Positions 30,701-38,738 of a stretch of 49,257 nucleotides of DNA are shown here, in pieces. The position numbers and the translations under genes are program-made. The notes beneath the pieces are model-generated. The model searched no databases. It was given only the letters and a program-made list of their open reading frames with translations, and had not been told where the DNA came from. The stretch is from the IMG/VR virus record IMGVR_UViG_3300006790_001506, positions 1 to 49,257 of that record; one strand, written 5' to 3'. The DNA is from a virus. Each line of letters begins with the position of its first letter. Within the stretch, counting starts at the first letter, position 1.

Positions 30701-32658
30701 AGCTTACCGTACTGCTGCGCCAGATCCGGCGGCGTAATGACGGCAACAGCACCCTCCAAAACAGCAGCAGCGCCTTTCACCGAAAGCGCCAGAACATCGA
30801 CACCCTTGGCCGCCAGTTCGACAATGCCAGATTTCTGGATAGCGGTAATGAAGTCGTTCCAAGACGACGACATTTCCTTCACAGCGCTCTGCCATGGCGT
30901 CATTGATCGGCGGCTGGCGTCCAGGCGCGTTTTCAGGGCATCTTGGGCAAGTGCCAGAGCCTGCGTGCGATCACCGGCCCGATCAAGGGCGTAGATGTTG
31001 CGCAGTTGTTCTGCGGTCAGGAATTTCAGATCGCGGTCCAGTTCGCGCACGCTTTCGGCGCCGCCCTTGAAGGCCTCCGCGATCCGCGTCACCTCATCCG
31101 CGAAATCCTCACCCGTGATCTCGGACAGGCGATCTGCCATTTGCCCGATCGGGAAAATGTCGCTCTGGTCGACGCCAAGCTTCGTCAGTTCGACAATGGC
31201 CTTCCGGGCGTCAGCGATCGGCACGCCCAGTCTTTCGAAACCACGTGCAGCCTGAGCGAGCGCGTCCGCGCTGTAGTTGGCGCCGTCTGCGAGCAAGGCA
31301 AGGTTCTCTTCCATCACCTTGAGCGTTTCGGCTTCCTTGCGCGCGCGAGAGAGCGCCACAAAGAACGGCGTCAGTGCAGCAGTGACGCCCGCGATGATCG
31401 GTATTGATCTCGCCAGTGCGACCATGACCTGCGGCCAAATTTGGACGAATTGTCCGGCCTGCTGCGCAAGGATCTGAACCGGCGCCTGCCCCATCGCGAG
31501 GCCGGAAACCACGTCATTGATCTGATAACCGAGGTTCGTGAGCTGCCATGGGCGCAGCCCCCAGATCTCCACATCCTGCGCGTTGCCTTTCGCGCCGTTC
31601 TGCCCCGTACCGTCAGACCCACTGGGTGCCGAGGGCTTCGGTCGAAGCGGAGACGCGATGCTGTCGATCTCGGCCTGCAGCGGACCAATGGCACCTTGGG
31701 TGCGGCGGGCTTGTGTCTCCAGAAGCTTGAGCTGCGTGACGTTGCGGTTGATGGCGTTGGAGTAACCGTCGACTCCACGGACGGCCTTGGACCACGCAGC
31801 GAACCCAGAGCGAACGGAATAGTTCAGCCGGTCCTGGATTGCCGCCTTGCGCGCCGCGATGCTGGCGGCTTTCTCTTCTGTCGTCCTGACCCGATCCACG
31901 GCATCGACATATCGCGACCACTGCGCGAAGCCGGATTTGGTCTGGTTGGCGAGACGTTCGCGGACGGCAGCAAGTCTCTGTTCCCGATCGATCGCCTTGG
32001 ACCAGGTTGCGAAGCCGCTCTGCATGGTCCCGTTGAGGCGAGCCTGACGTTGCTCCAGCACCGCGGTCTGCCGCGCTTGGATCTCGGCCGCCCGTGTCGC
32101 AGCGGACTGATCGACACCCTGCGACCATGTGGTGTAGGCACTGGCGTTTCCAGCCTGCCGGACTGCACGTTGAGACTCAACGGCCTGCCGACGCGCGGTC
32201 ATCTCCGCGAGCTTCTGCTCAGCGGCGGTCGCGGCTTTCGCAGCTTCCTCCTGCCGGCGTGTGGCCTCGATCCGCTGGGAGAATGCCTTGAAGCCGCTCT
32301 GATGCTGCGCTTTGACGCGATCCAATGCCGCCTGATAGGACGCTGTGTCGTTGCGCAGCGCTTTCAGGCGCGCGGCGAGGTTGACGGCAGCAAGGCTGTA
32401 GTTCGAAAAATCCTCTGTATTGCGCTGCTTCTTCGCATGCAATTCCGTCAGCACGGCGGAGGTATTTTTCAGTTGCCGTTCGAGATCAAGATAGGCGTCT
32501 CGATGCTCCTGAAGCGCTTTCTTTGCGGCGCTGATGTCGGAGGCGCGCTTCTGTGCGGCGGCGAGGCTTCCTTGACGCTTTTCCAGATTCGCCAAGGCGC
32601 GGGAGTATTCGTCCCGCGCCTTGATGACCAAAGAGCTTACCCGCTCATTAGCTGCCAT
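27766..32658 (-). CDS. H-like: Tape measure protein with SLT lysozyme domain (1630 aa)
   Basis: The N-terminal ~300 residues are coiled coil with five SGFxxWSxxVD-type repeats (near 121, 173, 214, 242 and 284). A hydrophobic stretch follows (IPIIAGVTAALTPFFVAL, about 430). Residues 822-1097 are four tandem 69-residue repeats, each with SKREQFIL/TKREQFIL and LLREQAG. Residues ~1105-1260 form a lytic transglycosylase domain (DRIVGVESAGKADAKNPDS, ATGLGQFIKSTW). The C-terminal part has Gly-rich and hydrophobic segments. It sets tail length and opens peptidoglycan during entry. At 0.15 nm per residue the predicted tail is about 245 nm. Confidence 0.9.
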   Translation of the reverse strand: MAANERVSSLVIKARDEYSRALANLEKRQGSLAAAQKRASDISAAKKALQEHRDAYLDLERQLKNTSAVLTELHAKKQRNTEDFSNYSLAAVNLAARLKALRNDTASYQAALDRVKAQHQSGFKAFSQRIEATRRQEEAAKAATAAEQKLAEMTARRQAVESQRAVRQAGNASAYTTWSQGVDQSAATRAAEIQARQTAVLEQRQARLNGTMQSGFATWSKAIDREQRLAAVRERLANQTKSGFAQWSRYVDAVDRVRTTEEKAASIAARKAAIQDRLNYSVRSGFAAWSKAVRGVDGYSNAINRNVTQLKLLETQARRTQGAIGPLQAEIDSIASPLRPKPSAPSGSDGTGQNGAKGNAQDVEIWGLRPWQLTNLGYQINDVVSGLAMGQAPVQILAQQAGQFVQIWPQVMVALARSIPIIAGVTAALTPFFVALSRARKEAETLKVMEENLALLADGANYSADALAQAARGFERLGVPIADARKAIVELTKLGVDQSDIFPIGQMADRLSEITGEDFADEVTRIAEAFKGGAESVRELDRDLKFLTAEQLRNIYALDRAGDRTQALALAQDALKTRLDASRRSMTPWQSAVKEMSSSWNDFITAIQKSGIVELAAKGVDVLALSVKGAAAVLEGAVAVITPPDLAQQYGKLNKERQGILDAIKEAENEGGLFNDLGFSDGNSAYMQGLLEDLQDVEARIDEIGAAIQSNAKKQSSANAESAAAVKLAEEELKQREDALRAVESYLKDVEKEGRQGSMSDREIFVDNALIEAQREINKGKKDEVALESSLVDLIKQRANAAYDFIEQGKRDEAAKELTKDFNAQVEALRVQADLVMKSKREQFILSEIEKAKAEWKEKDLLLDKKKLAVLREQAGITFDAENSKEVTDQFKAQIKALRAQAALVTKSKREQFILVEVERLKTSLAERGLATDRKKLQLLREQAGRTFDAQVSTDLNRDFDAQIDALRLQAILVTETKREQFILAELEKTKTAWAEQGLEIDKEKLRILREQAGNTFDTQASAELTKAFDDQVKALQLQASLVTETKREQFILAEIEKTKANWAEKGLEIDKEKLKILREQAGITFDAQTSAFTTGSYGSVVDRIVGVESAGKADAKNPDSSATGLGQFIKSTWLDMFRKYFPDRAASMTEEAILALRLNASESRRMVELYARENAAVLQQAGIAVSDAAIYLAHFLGPGGAQAVLQAAPDTPVSELLGADQIASNRSILEGKTAGQVTGWAENKMGVSDGEVALNVQLAEIEADRLKTQRDYLVEYQKRIADQQFELDLMREGAREAAIAEALRAEELAAKEAGLTLTEAQVAEIKKLTGATFDRQNAELRVNQLLEEQAELAKALETAQHDGDLTMVDILREDISLLEEELQKAIDAAIAFYEAMGGEGADIAIMKLQNMRDEVGRASSDLKTKFLPSAEDLNETIAETGANAFDDWAQGIAEGQGVFESFVNAVKKGLGEILVELGKAIIKQAIFNALTGGKGGTAGGLGGMISGAIGGLFKTAHTGGTVGSLSSSKMVNPAVFAGAARYHGGGIVGERLKPNEEPIIALKGEEVLTEDDPNHSKNRGGRPKIDLSVNNFFDPADMMEKGLSTAQGQQAFMNFVNENPRKIKTALGV
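29368..30195 (-). repeat. Four 207-bp tandem repeats in the tape measure gene
   Basis: Unit starts are at 30195, 29988, 29781 and 29574, exactly 207 bp apart, encoding 69 residues each (residues 822-1097). The last two units are the most alike (TKREQFILAE-[L/I]-EKTK), so the array seems to have grown by recent duplication at its 3' end. Confidence 0.9.
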
Positions 32659-32881
32659 CGATCATATCCTTCAAAGTGCCACCCAGTTCTTCGGCGACGG
32701 TTTCCGTGAATCTCGCCTTCACGTTTTCATTCGGGATCGACAGCAAAGTCTTTTGAAGGAGAGAAAAGTGGTTTGCGGTTTGGATGTTGATCCGCCTGTC
32801 CACGATTTCAGCCTCTTCCATCACCAACCAGAGTGGGTATCGCCATGCGTCCGGGTGACCGTGATCCAGAAGCAGGCTCAA
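32648..32881 (-). CDS. T-like: Tail assembly chaperone T region (expressed as GT)
   Basis: The frame continues upstream of the nominal TTG at 32881 without a stop into the end of the G gene. Read by -1 frameshift it gives ADLNEWFAGLRRQLSLLLDH followed by GHPDAWRYPLWLVMEEAEIV. That is coherent protein sequence encoded before any start codon, and TTG has no ribosome site. It is therefore probably made only as the C-terminal part of a G-T fusion, as in lambda, and assists tape-measure folding and tube assembly. Confidence 0.7.
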   Translation of the reverse strand: MSLLLDHGHPDAWRYPLWLVMEEAEIVDRRINIQTANHFSLLQKTLLSIPNENVKARFTETVAEELGGTLKDMIDGS

Positions 32882-32910
32882 TTGCCGACGCAGCCCGGCA
32901 AACCACTCGT

Positions 32911-33339
32911 TCAGGTCTGCGGGGGTGCGAGTTTTTGCATCGCCCCCAGCGCGCCGCTGACGATCCCTACGAGCTTTCCCAGGCCGCCCTCCGTTGCGAT
33001 GGTCAGGCGGATGATCTTGTCCAGGGCCTCTACCTGCTTTCCCAACGGCAGGCTGCCCGCCTTCTCGATCGCATCGGGATCCCCCATGCCGCAGGCGATG
33101 ACCATGGCTACGAGCGTGTCGCCCTTCTGGGCGGCGGCGATGACCAACTGCTCGACATCTGCCGGCAGAACGCCTGCGGCAGCGCGGAAATACAGCTCTT
33201 CCAATGCGCTCTTGTGCGCGCGAATGATCGCGGACAAGTGCGGGATCGAGAGACCCCGCACTTGAAAGACCATGCCGTTGTATTCGAGCGTTTCCGTCTC
33301 GATCACCAGCTCGGACAAATGGTTGAACGTGTCTCCCAT
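32911..33339 (-). CDS. G-like: Tail assembly chaperone G (142 aa)
   Basis: Placed between major tail protein and tape measure. Helical (PHLSAIIRAHKSALEELYFR, QVEALDKIIRLTIATEGGLG) with a beta-rich opening (ETLEYNGMVFQVRGLS). Size matches lambda gpG (140 aa). The last codons hold C5 and A5 runs suited to frameshifting into T. Confidence 0.7.
   Translation of the reverse strand: MGDTFNHLSELVIETETLEYNGMVFQVRGLSIPHLSAIIRAHKSALEELYFRAAAGVLPADVEQLVIAAAQKGDTLVAMVIACGMGDPDAIEKAGSLPLGKQVEALDKIIRLTIATEGGLGKLVGIVSGALGAMQKLAPPQT
32914..32936 (-). other. Candidate -1 frameshift site for G to GT
   Basis: On the minus strand, in the last eight codons of G, AAAAA (32932-32936) and CCCCC (32921-32925) precede TGA (32911-32913). 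The zero frame reads ATG CAA AAA CTC GCA CCC CCG CAG ACC TGA. A -1 slip at A-CCC-CCG or at the A run enters the T frame directly. Neither is an ideal X-XXY-YYZ heptamer. Confidence 0.5.
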
Positions 33340-33345
33340 GATACG

Positions 33346-34155
33346 TTACACCGATGCCGTGCCGAGAGCCGGGAGCCCGTCTGCGTTGTAGGCCAGCGCC
33401 ATGTTTCCCTTCTTCAGCACCATCATGTTGATCTGCAAACTGGACCAGGTGGGCGACTCGGATTCGCTCAGCAGCGCCAGATCGCCGACCGGCGAGATCT
33501 TCACCCGCGGCACCATGATGATCCGGTTCGGGCCGAAGGGGTTCTGGCTGACGAACTTCATCTCCCCCTCGACCATGGTGTTGGCGGCCGTCATCAGGCT
33601 GAAGCTGGAGGCTGCCACGTCATAGGTCAGCGCCAGATCGTCATCCAGTGCCACGTCACCGCCTTCCGTGATCGTCAGAAGCCCAGTGTCGCCGTCGAGA
33701 ATGTAGTCGGTGTCAGCGGTCAGTGTGTCAGAGCCGCGAACCACCTGGAGGCTGGAGATGCCGCGCAGCCCCATCGGGGCCGAGTTGCTGCGGCCGATCT
33801 GGTAGATGCCACCGGGCTGCACGTTCGACAGGGTTTCGGTGGCATCGGTCGCTGAAGCAATCGTCGTGGTCTGCGGTTCGTCCAGAAACCAGAACGCCAT
33901 GTTTTTCGCGTTCAGGTCTTCCATGGTAACCGTGACGTTGATGTCCGAGTTCAGCGTTTCCATCGCATCGCGATGGGTCATGCCGCCGCGGGAACTGCGG
34001 TGTTCCAGGTTCGTGACGGCGCGGCTCATGGTAAACTCGGGGCAGTTACCGAGATCGCGGTAGGGGCCGGGAGTCTGGGTGCCCGTCAGGTAGGGGGCGA
34101 AGAAGGCAACGCCGCGGCTGATGGTCAGGTTGCGGGATTGAAGGTCGAGGGCCAT
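33346..34155 (-). CDS. V-like: Major tail (tube) protein, V-like (269 aa)
   Basis: GGAGC lies 8 nt before ATG 34155. A beta-rich protein (RNLTISRGVAFFAPYLTGTQ, NSDINVTVTMEDLNAKNMAF, GDTGLLTITEGG) with the size and position of a tail tube subunit upstream of the G/GT chaperones. It forms the stacked hexameric rings of the tube. Confidence 0.7.
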   Translation of the reverse strand: MALDLQSRNLTISRGVAFFAPYLTGTQTPGPYRDLGNCPEFTMSRAVTNLEHRSSRGGMTHRDAMETLNSDINVTVTMEDLNAKNMAFWFLDEPQTTTIASATDATETLSNVQPGGIYQIGRSNSAPMGLRGISSLQVVRGSDTLTADTDYILDGDTGLLTITEGGDVALDDDLALTYDVAASSFSLMTAANTMVEGEMKFVSQNPFGPNRIIMVPRVKISPVGDLALLSESESPTWSSLQINMMVLKKGNMALAYNADGLPALGTASV

Positions 34156-34179
34156 AAGGATGCTCCTTAGAAGGGTGTC

Positions 34180-34194
34180 TCACTTATAACGTGA
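34180..34194. promoter_or_regulatory. Palindromic 15-mer TCACT-TATAA-CGTGA
   Basis: It lies in the 65-bp gap between the tailspike stop and the major tail protein start. One arm position deviates from perfect symmetry. It may mark a secondary promoter or operator restarting transcription for the tail genes. Confidence 0.55.
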
Positions 34195-34220
34195 AACTTT
34201 GGTTGCAGGGAAGAGGGTTG

Positions 34221-36689
34221 TTAAATCGGCGTGATAGACCCGCTGCCGTCCAAAGCGGTCCACGGATCGGTGGGCAATGGGCCGGTTGCGCGGTAAGCCT
34301 TTCCGTCTGTGGTGTTGATCGCGATCTTGTTGACGTATTTGTCGAAGGTATTCACCGCATGCGTGGCGATGGCGAAATTCGCAGCACTGGTGCTGCCAAC
34401 ACCCCGACCCGCGACGAACCCTCCGCCAGAAGTCGCGGTGTCGAAATCGCCCAAAATCATCCCAAGATCAGCCTTACAACCGGGATTGGTCGACACGCCG
34501 ATTACGCCCGTGGCTTCAGCACGCCGCTCAACCCGGATATCACCACTCCGCAAAACCGCGCTTGCGGAAGAAAGGCGTACTCCGGCTTTACCCGTCGCCA
34601 CTCCGTAGAGCATCGGTGTGCCCGAGATATTGATCTCCACGTCATTAGACGCCGCGGTTGCATCAATGACGTGGTTTGCAGATTTTGACCCGCCCCGATC
34701 CACGGTTCCGTATGCCCCGCCGACAATATCGACGCGGCGGGCACTGGTGATCTCCAAGCCTGCCCCCTGACCCTCCATCACGCAGTCTTCCAGTTTTATG
34801 TAGGCCCCCGGCGCCTGAATAGTCAGGCCATGCTCTCGCCTCGTCCCTTTCGTGACCACTTTGCGCATTCCGACGCGGCCAATGCCGCCATCAATTCGGG
34901 AGTAGACGCTGATGCTCTGTGCGGTCAATTCGTCAGGCTCATTTCGCGCATCGATGTTGATGTCGTCCAACAGTACATTGTCCACCTGACCAGAATAACC
35001 GATGCCTTCCGAATTCTCGACCGCGATGCTGCGGTTGGTACCGGATCCGGAGATGCCGCGCATCGTCACGCCGTGCATGCGCCCCATCATGTCATACCTG
35101 TCCTGCGGACCACCAAGTGCAATAATTGCGGCGCGGGCGAATGCCGAATGCGCAACGCTGTCACTGTAGATGCTGTCGAGGATATCCCAATCATATTCGA
35201 TGTGCGTCGGATTGGAGTTTTGGACAAACTGGATCCCGTCATCGCCGCAAGCGACGTTTAGGTGACTATTTCGCCATCCTCTACCTCCGACTACCCGGAT
35301 TGCCCCTGTACCTGCCGCATTAGCCGGGGTTCTTGTCCGGATTGCGTGTAACATGCTGTTGTCACCGGCAAGCAGCATTGCCAATCCACCGGCGCCTCCC
35401 CCAGAATAGTGACCAATTACCTGCATACGGCTCAGGCTCATGTGCGAGCCAAAAAGCTCCACGGCATGCCCATGCTTGGTAGCATCATCAAATGCGCCCC
35501 AGATGCCCCCAGATATATCCAGATCATCGGCCCATGCGAACAGGGTCGCATGGCATGTCACGCCAGAAATCGTCTCATTCAGACGGTAATCCAAAGTGAA
35601 ATTATTCCCACTGACAGATGCAATCGGTGCGATCAATCCTTGCAGATAATACTTTCCATCGGAGCAACGCCGGATCAGCAACTTGTCACCGATAACCGGC
35701 GGAGATGCCGCGCCAGCCAAAGCCGCTGACGTGACGACCAAGGAGCCGTTAGCCACACCGTTCAGGGTGGCGCCGGTATCGCGGAAATCCCGCGATTTGT
35801 CCCGCTGCAACAAGCGTCCGCCTTCGGATCGCTTCACCATGCGAGTGCCTGCCGAAAGGGCCATTTTCAGACCGGCAGGCGCGATGATCGCTGTCTCGCA
35901 TGAAACGACGAGGTGGTCGTCATCCCGGACGCCAATACCATCAGCGACAAGCTCGGGCAAAAATCCATTGATGGCCACAGAGCCATCGTAGGCTGTACCC
36001 CGTGCAGGATTGCCATTGTATCTCTCGCCGAGAAGCCCACGAAGAGTCACGCCGTTCAGCCTGCGTTGCTGCGCGGACTGAACCAATGCGCCGCTGAAAG
36101 GCGTGCGCCCGACTGGATCTGGGCTATCAGGCGCACCAAGAGCGGTAGCTGAGATGGTATCGTCAGCTACCGCGAATCTGACGCCGCCCTCGTTCTCCAG
36201 ATCATACAGGTCTGCGTCCGCCGCCAGTACCCGGTAAACAAGCGTCCCCGCCTGAACTAAATCACCAACTCCAATTGTAGAATATGTGATTGAAGTGTCT
36301 TCGAGTAGAGCCGTGAGGTTTGCCTTAGTATATCGAAAGTTGCTCTTTATATTTTCTACGTCTGATGTCAAAGTACTCACGGCAGACGTGGCTAGTAAGG
36401 TTTGCAGCTTTTCGGCCGCACCCTCACTGTTCTTGTAGATCGCAACGCCATCTTCTTCGACAATCGAAAAACCTTTACCTGGTTTGACAACTGCAATCGC
36501 CGCTTCAACCGTTTCGTAAAGCGGAAAACCAAATGATGCCGCAATTGCGATTGCATTTACGCTATCGTCAATAACATCCGCCATCAGAGTCATTCCGGCG
36601 CGGAGATCCGCAGCGTCAATTTCTTGCGCTGTATTGTCGACATAACGAGTTGCAGTCAAAGATCTCAGATCATTTGTTGTTACAGGCAT
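34221..36689 (-). CDS. Tailspike/tail fibre with beta-helix (822 aa)
   Basis: GAGGTGG precedes ATG 36689. The first ~200 residues look like a fibre-anchor region (MPVTTNDLRSLTATRYVDNT...). From about residue 200 the sequence has right-handed beta-helix character: short strands with Gly/Asn turns (VLLDDINIDARNEP, GLTIQAPGAYIKLEDCVMEG, EINISGTPMLYGVATG). This is typical of pectate-lyase-fold tailspikes. It probably binds or cleaves surface polysaccharide. The N-terminal coding part is AT-richer than its neighbours. Its position, between U-like and V-like genes, is atypical. Confidence 0.7.
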   Translation of the reverse strand: MPVTTNDLRSLTATRYVDNTAQEIDAADLRAGMTLMADVIDDSVNAIAIAASFGFPLYETVEAAIAVVKPGKGFSIVEEDGVAIYKNSEGAAEKLQTLLATSAVSTLTSDVENIKSNFRYTKANLTALLEDTSITYSTIGVGDLVQAGTLVYRVLAADADLYDLENEGGVRFAVADDTISATALGAPDSPDPVGRTPFSGALVQSAQQRRLNGVTLRGLLGERYNGNPARGTAYDGSVAINGFLPELVADGIGVRDDDHLVVSCETAIIAPAGLKMALSAGTRMVKRSEGGRLLQRDKSRDFRDTGATLNGVANGSLVVTSAALAGAASPPVIGDKLLIRRCSDGKYYLQGLIAPIASVSGNNFTLDYRLNETISGVTCHATLFAWADDLDISGGIWGAFDDATKHGHAVELFGSHMSLSRMQVIGHYSGGGAGGLAMLLAGDNSMLHAIRTRTPANAAGTGAIRVVGGRGWRNSHLNVACGDDGIQFVQNSNPTHIEYDWDILDSIYSDSVAHSAFARAAIIALGGPQDRYDMMGRMHGVTMRGISGSGTNRSIAVENSEGIGYSGQVDNVLLDDINIDARNEPDELTAQSISVYSRIDGGIGRVGMRKVVTKGTRREHGLTIQAPGAYIKLEDCVMEGQGAGLEITSARRVDIVGGAYGTVDRGGSKSANHVIDATAASNDVEINISGTPMLYGVATGKAGVRLSSASAVLRSGDIRVERRAEATGVIGVSTNPGCKADLGMILGDFDTATSGGGFVAGRGVGSTSAANFAIATHAVNTFDKYVNKIAINTTDGKAYRATGPLPTDPWTALDGSGSITPI

Positions 36690-36727
36690 TTCCCACCTCT
36701 ATTTTACTTTGCAACTGTCGCGCGGCG

Positions 36728-37258
36728 TCAGGCATGGGGTTGATCGAGTATTTCAGCAAGCGTTAAAGTCACAGGGACAAGGCAATACGCGACACTGGAA
36801 ATCTCGTCGCGCCCGGGGCGGTGAATTGGTTGCCCTATCACCATTTTAATGACGGTGGGCGCCTTTTCCGGGAAACCGAGTGTCGAATGGCGGGAGGTCT
36901 TCGCAGAGGCGAGCGCTTTCACCACGGCACCGCTCAGATGGTAAGCGGGATCAAGGGGGTGAAACTTATCATCCCGAGCGAACCCCTGAATGAGAATTCG
37001 CCAAGGGTTGACTGCTTGCGGTGCATTTCCGGAAGCATTGTTCGATTCACCCTGTCTCGGATCCTCAAGGACCGACAGCAACGGGAGTCCATCGTTTTCC
37101 CCGAAGAGATCCCGACCACGGAACACCCGTTCCATTGTGACGCCATCTGCATCCACGTAATCCGACAAGTCGTGAGCATACCCGTTATCAACGGTTATGG
37201 TTTTCAGTTGATCACAGAGAGCCTTCATCACTCTCAGACGGAAGGGATCGTCAGGCAC
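36728..37258 (-). CDS. Tail terminator-like protein, U position (176 aa)
   Basis: MPDDPFRLRVMKALCDQLKT, then RVFRGRDLFGENDGLPLLSV and WRILIQGFARDDKFHPLDPA, the helix-strand pattern of minor tail proteins that cap the tube. It overlaps the Z-like gene by 8 bp and lies where lambda gpU is found. Confidence 0.6.
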   Translation of the reverse strand: MPDDPFRLRVMKALCDQLKTITVDNGYAHDLSDYVDADGVTMERVFRGRDLFGENDGLPLLSVLEDPRQGESNNASGNAPQAVNPWRILIQGFARDDKFHPLDPAYHLSGAVVKALASAKTSRHSTLGFPEKAPTVIKMVIGQPIHRPGRDEISSVAYCLVPVTLTLAEILDQPHA

Positions 37259-37868
37259 GTTTACCCTCCAATAGGTCCATTTGCCGATTGTATTCGGCTT
37301 CGAGAATGTCGAGGTTCTGCTCGCTCATTTGCGCGAAGATCCCGTCTCCGTCAGACGCGGCGATAAGAGCTTGATCGACGGAGGGGCCATATAGCAGCCA
37401 CAGGTTCTTCCCGATCTCCTTCGGCCTGTACGCCCCTGCAGGCGAACTGCCGTCTGTGCGAACGGCAAGACCGATATTGTCGTTGTTCAGCCGGATCAGG
37501 AAGGCTCGGGAGATTGACTTCGTGACACCCGGCTTCACCGTCACTTTCACTTCGCCACCCTTGTGACGCTGCCCAGGGGCAACGGGCTTCTGCCGCGAGA
37601 AGCGGGCCAGAGAGGTTGCCCGGCCGCGCCCCTCCACCGTCGCAGACAGCGAGGCGCCATTGGCGCGCTGACTGACCCACAGCCGCTTGTTTGCGGGGCT
37701 CACGTAGGCCGCAGGAAAGGCCACCTGATCTCGCACCTCACGCGATGCAGTGGTTCTGGCGCGCTCAGCCGTGCGGTTCAACGCTCGCACCAGTGCGGTT
37801 TCAACACGCTCGCTCTGGATCTGCGCGAAGGCTGGTGCTTCGAATTCAATGATGATCAGCGGGGTCAT
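37251..37868 (-). CDS. Z-like: Minor tail protein Z-like (205 aa)
   Basis: Start 37868 (MTPLIIIEFEAPAF) overlaps the upstream stop (ATGA). A long basic helix (VETALVRALNRTAERARTTA) followed by LWVSQRANGASLSATVEGRG and RAFLIRL is the usual GpZ/HK97-gp10-like pattern. It joins tail terminator and head connector. Confidence 0.7.
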   Translation of the reverse strand: MTPLIIIEFEAPAFAQIQSERVETALVRALNRTAERARTTASREVRDQVAFPAAYVSPANKRLWVSQRANGASLSATVEGRGRATSLARFSRQKPVAPGQRHKGGEVKVTVKPGVTKSISRAFLIRLNNDNIGLAVRTDGSSPAGAYRPKEIGKNLWLLYGPSVDQALIAASDGDGIFAQMSEQNLDILEAEYNRQMDLLEGKRA

Positions 37869-38284
37869 AGGCCCAGGGTCTCCCAAATCGAAGCGCTGAG
37901 ATCCAAGGTGTCGAGCAGCGACTGAATTTCGGAGGCAGAAAGCGGCGTGACCTCAACGCGAATGTAGCCCTCACGCATCGGCTCGCTCGGGCCGGAAATG
38001 AAGACCTGCAGTTCTCGCCCAGGTGCTTTGTAGAAGGTGTAGCTTTTCAAGCGGATCGACTGCACTTCGGCAGCATCGAAAACGATCCGGTCAGCCATTT
38101 CGGAATAAGCTGCCGCGTTGGACCAATCGTCTTCCTGCTTGCTTTCGATCGTCGGCTTTTCGTGCAGCCGGATGTTGACCACAACAGGTTGCCCGGCGGT
38201 GTGGGGGAGGTACACCGCCGGGCGCTCAAAGGTCCGATGGACCCGAGCCAGAGCGCGCTGTTTCCGTTCAGCGTGCCCCGCCAT
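37865..38284 (-). CDS. Head-tail connector, FII position (139 aa)
   Basis: Start 38284 (MAGHAERKQRALARVHRTF), chosen because the longer frame overlaps the upstream gene. Beta-rich body (AVYLPHTAGQPVVVNIRLHE, YTFYKAPGRELQVFISGP). It occupies the FII slot between FI-like and Z-like genes and is probably the ring to which the tail docks. Confidence 0.6.
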   Translation of the reverse strand: MAGHAERKQRALARVHRTFERPAVYLPHTAGQPVVVNIRLHEKPTIESKQEDDWSNAAAYSEMADRIVFDAAEVQSIRLKSYTFYKAPGRELQVFISGPSEPMREGYIRVEVTPLSASEIQSLLDTLDLSASIWETLGL

Positions 38285-38285
38285 G

Positions 38286-38684
38286 TCAGACCAGAGGACC
38301 AGCGGCCGTGGTCCGTTCTTCACCGGCGACAGCATCTTCCTCGGCTTCGCGGATCAGGTCGATCAGCTTGTCCGTGGGGATGTTCTTCGCGTAGTCGATG
38401 CCCATGTCGTCGGCGCGCAGCTTCAGCTCTTCGCGCGACATGTCTTCGATGGCGACGGGTTCGCTGATTTGGTCGACATCCTCGTCATCATCTTCCGGCG
38501 CATCGGGTGAAACCTTCGGAGGATTGGTCAGCTCGTAGATCTGCTTTTCTTCGCTGGTGGCCTCTCGCACAGCGCCCATGGCCGCCAGTTCGCGGAACTC
38601 AGTATCGCTGAATTTGAAAACTGTCTGGGGTTTGACTTTTTCGTTTCCGGGCCGAAGGATCAGGTGCTTCGTGAATGCAATCAT
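38286..38684 (-). CDS. Packaging accessory, FI position (132 aa)
   Basis: Start 38684 (MIAFTKHLILRPG) has GGGAGA 8 nt upstream. An acidic linker (DAPEDDDEDVDQISEP) is followed by a small helix-extended-helix motif, MSREELKLRADDMGIDYAKN. The length equals lambda FI (132 aa) and the order is the same, but the sequence does not show homology by eye. It ends AAGPLV. Confidence 0.55.
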   Translation of the reverse strand: MIAFTKHLILRPGNEKVKPQTVFKFSDTEFRELAAMGAVREATSEEKQIYELTNPPKVSPDAPEDDDEDVDQISEPVAIEDMSREELKLRADDMGIDYAKNIPTDKLIDLIREAEEDAVAGEERTTAAGPLV

Positions 38685-38738
38685 TTGGGTTATCTCCCGC
38701 AAAAGGTGAAAGGGTGACCCACCGGATCACCCAATTTT

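Noticed and set aside
31441-32709. 422-aa plus-strand ORF
   Set aside because: Shadow of the tape measure N-terminal coiled coil.
20436-36689. Diversity-generating retroelement acting on tail genes
   Set aside because: No reverse transcriptase gene and no template/variable repeat pair was seen.
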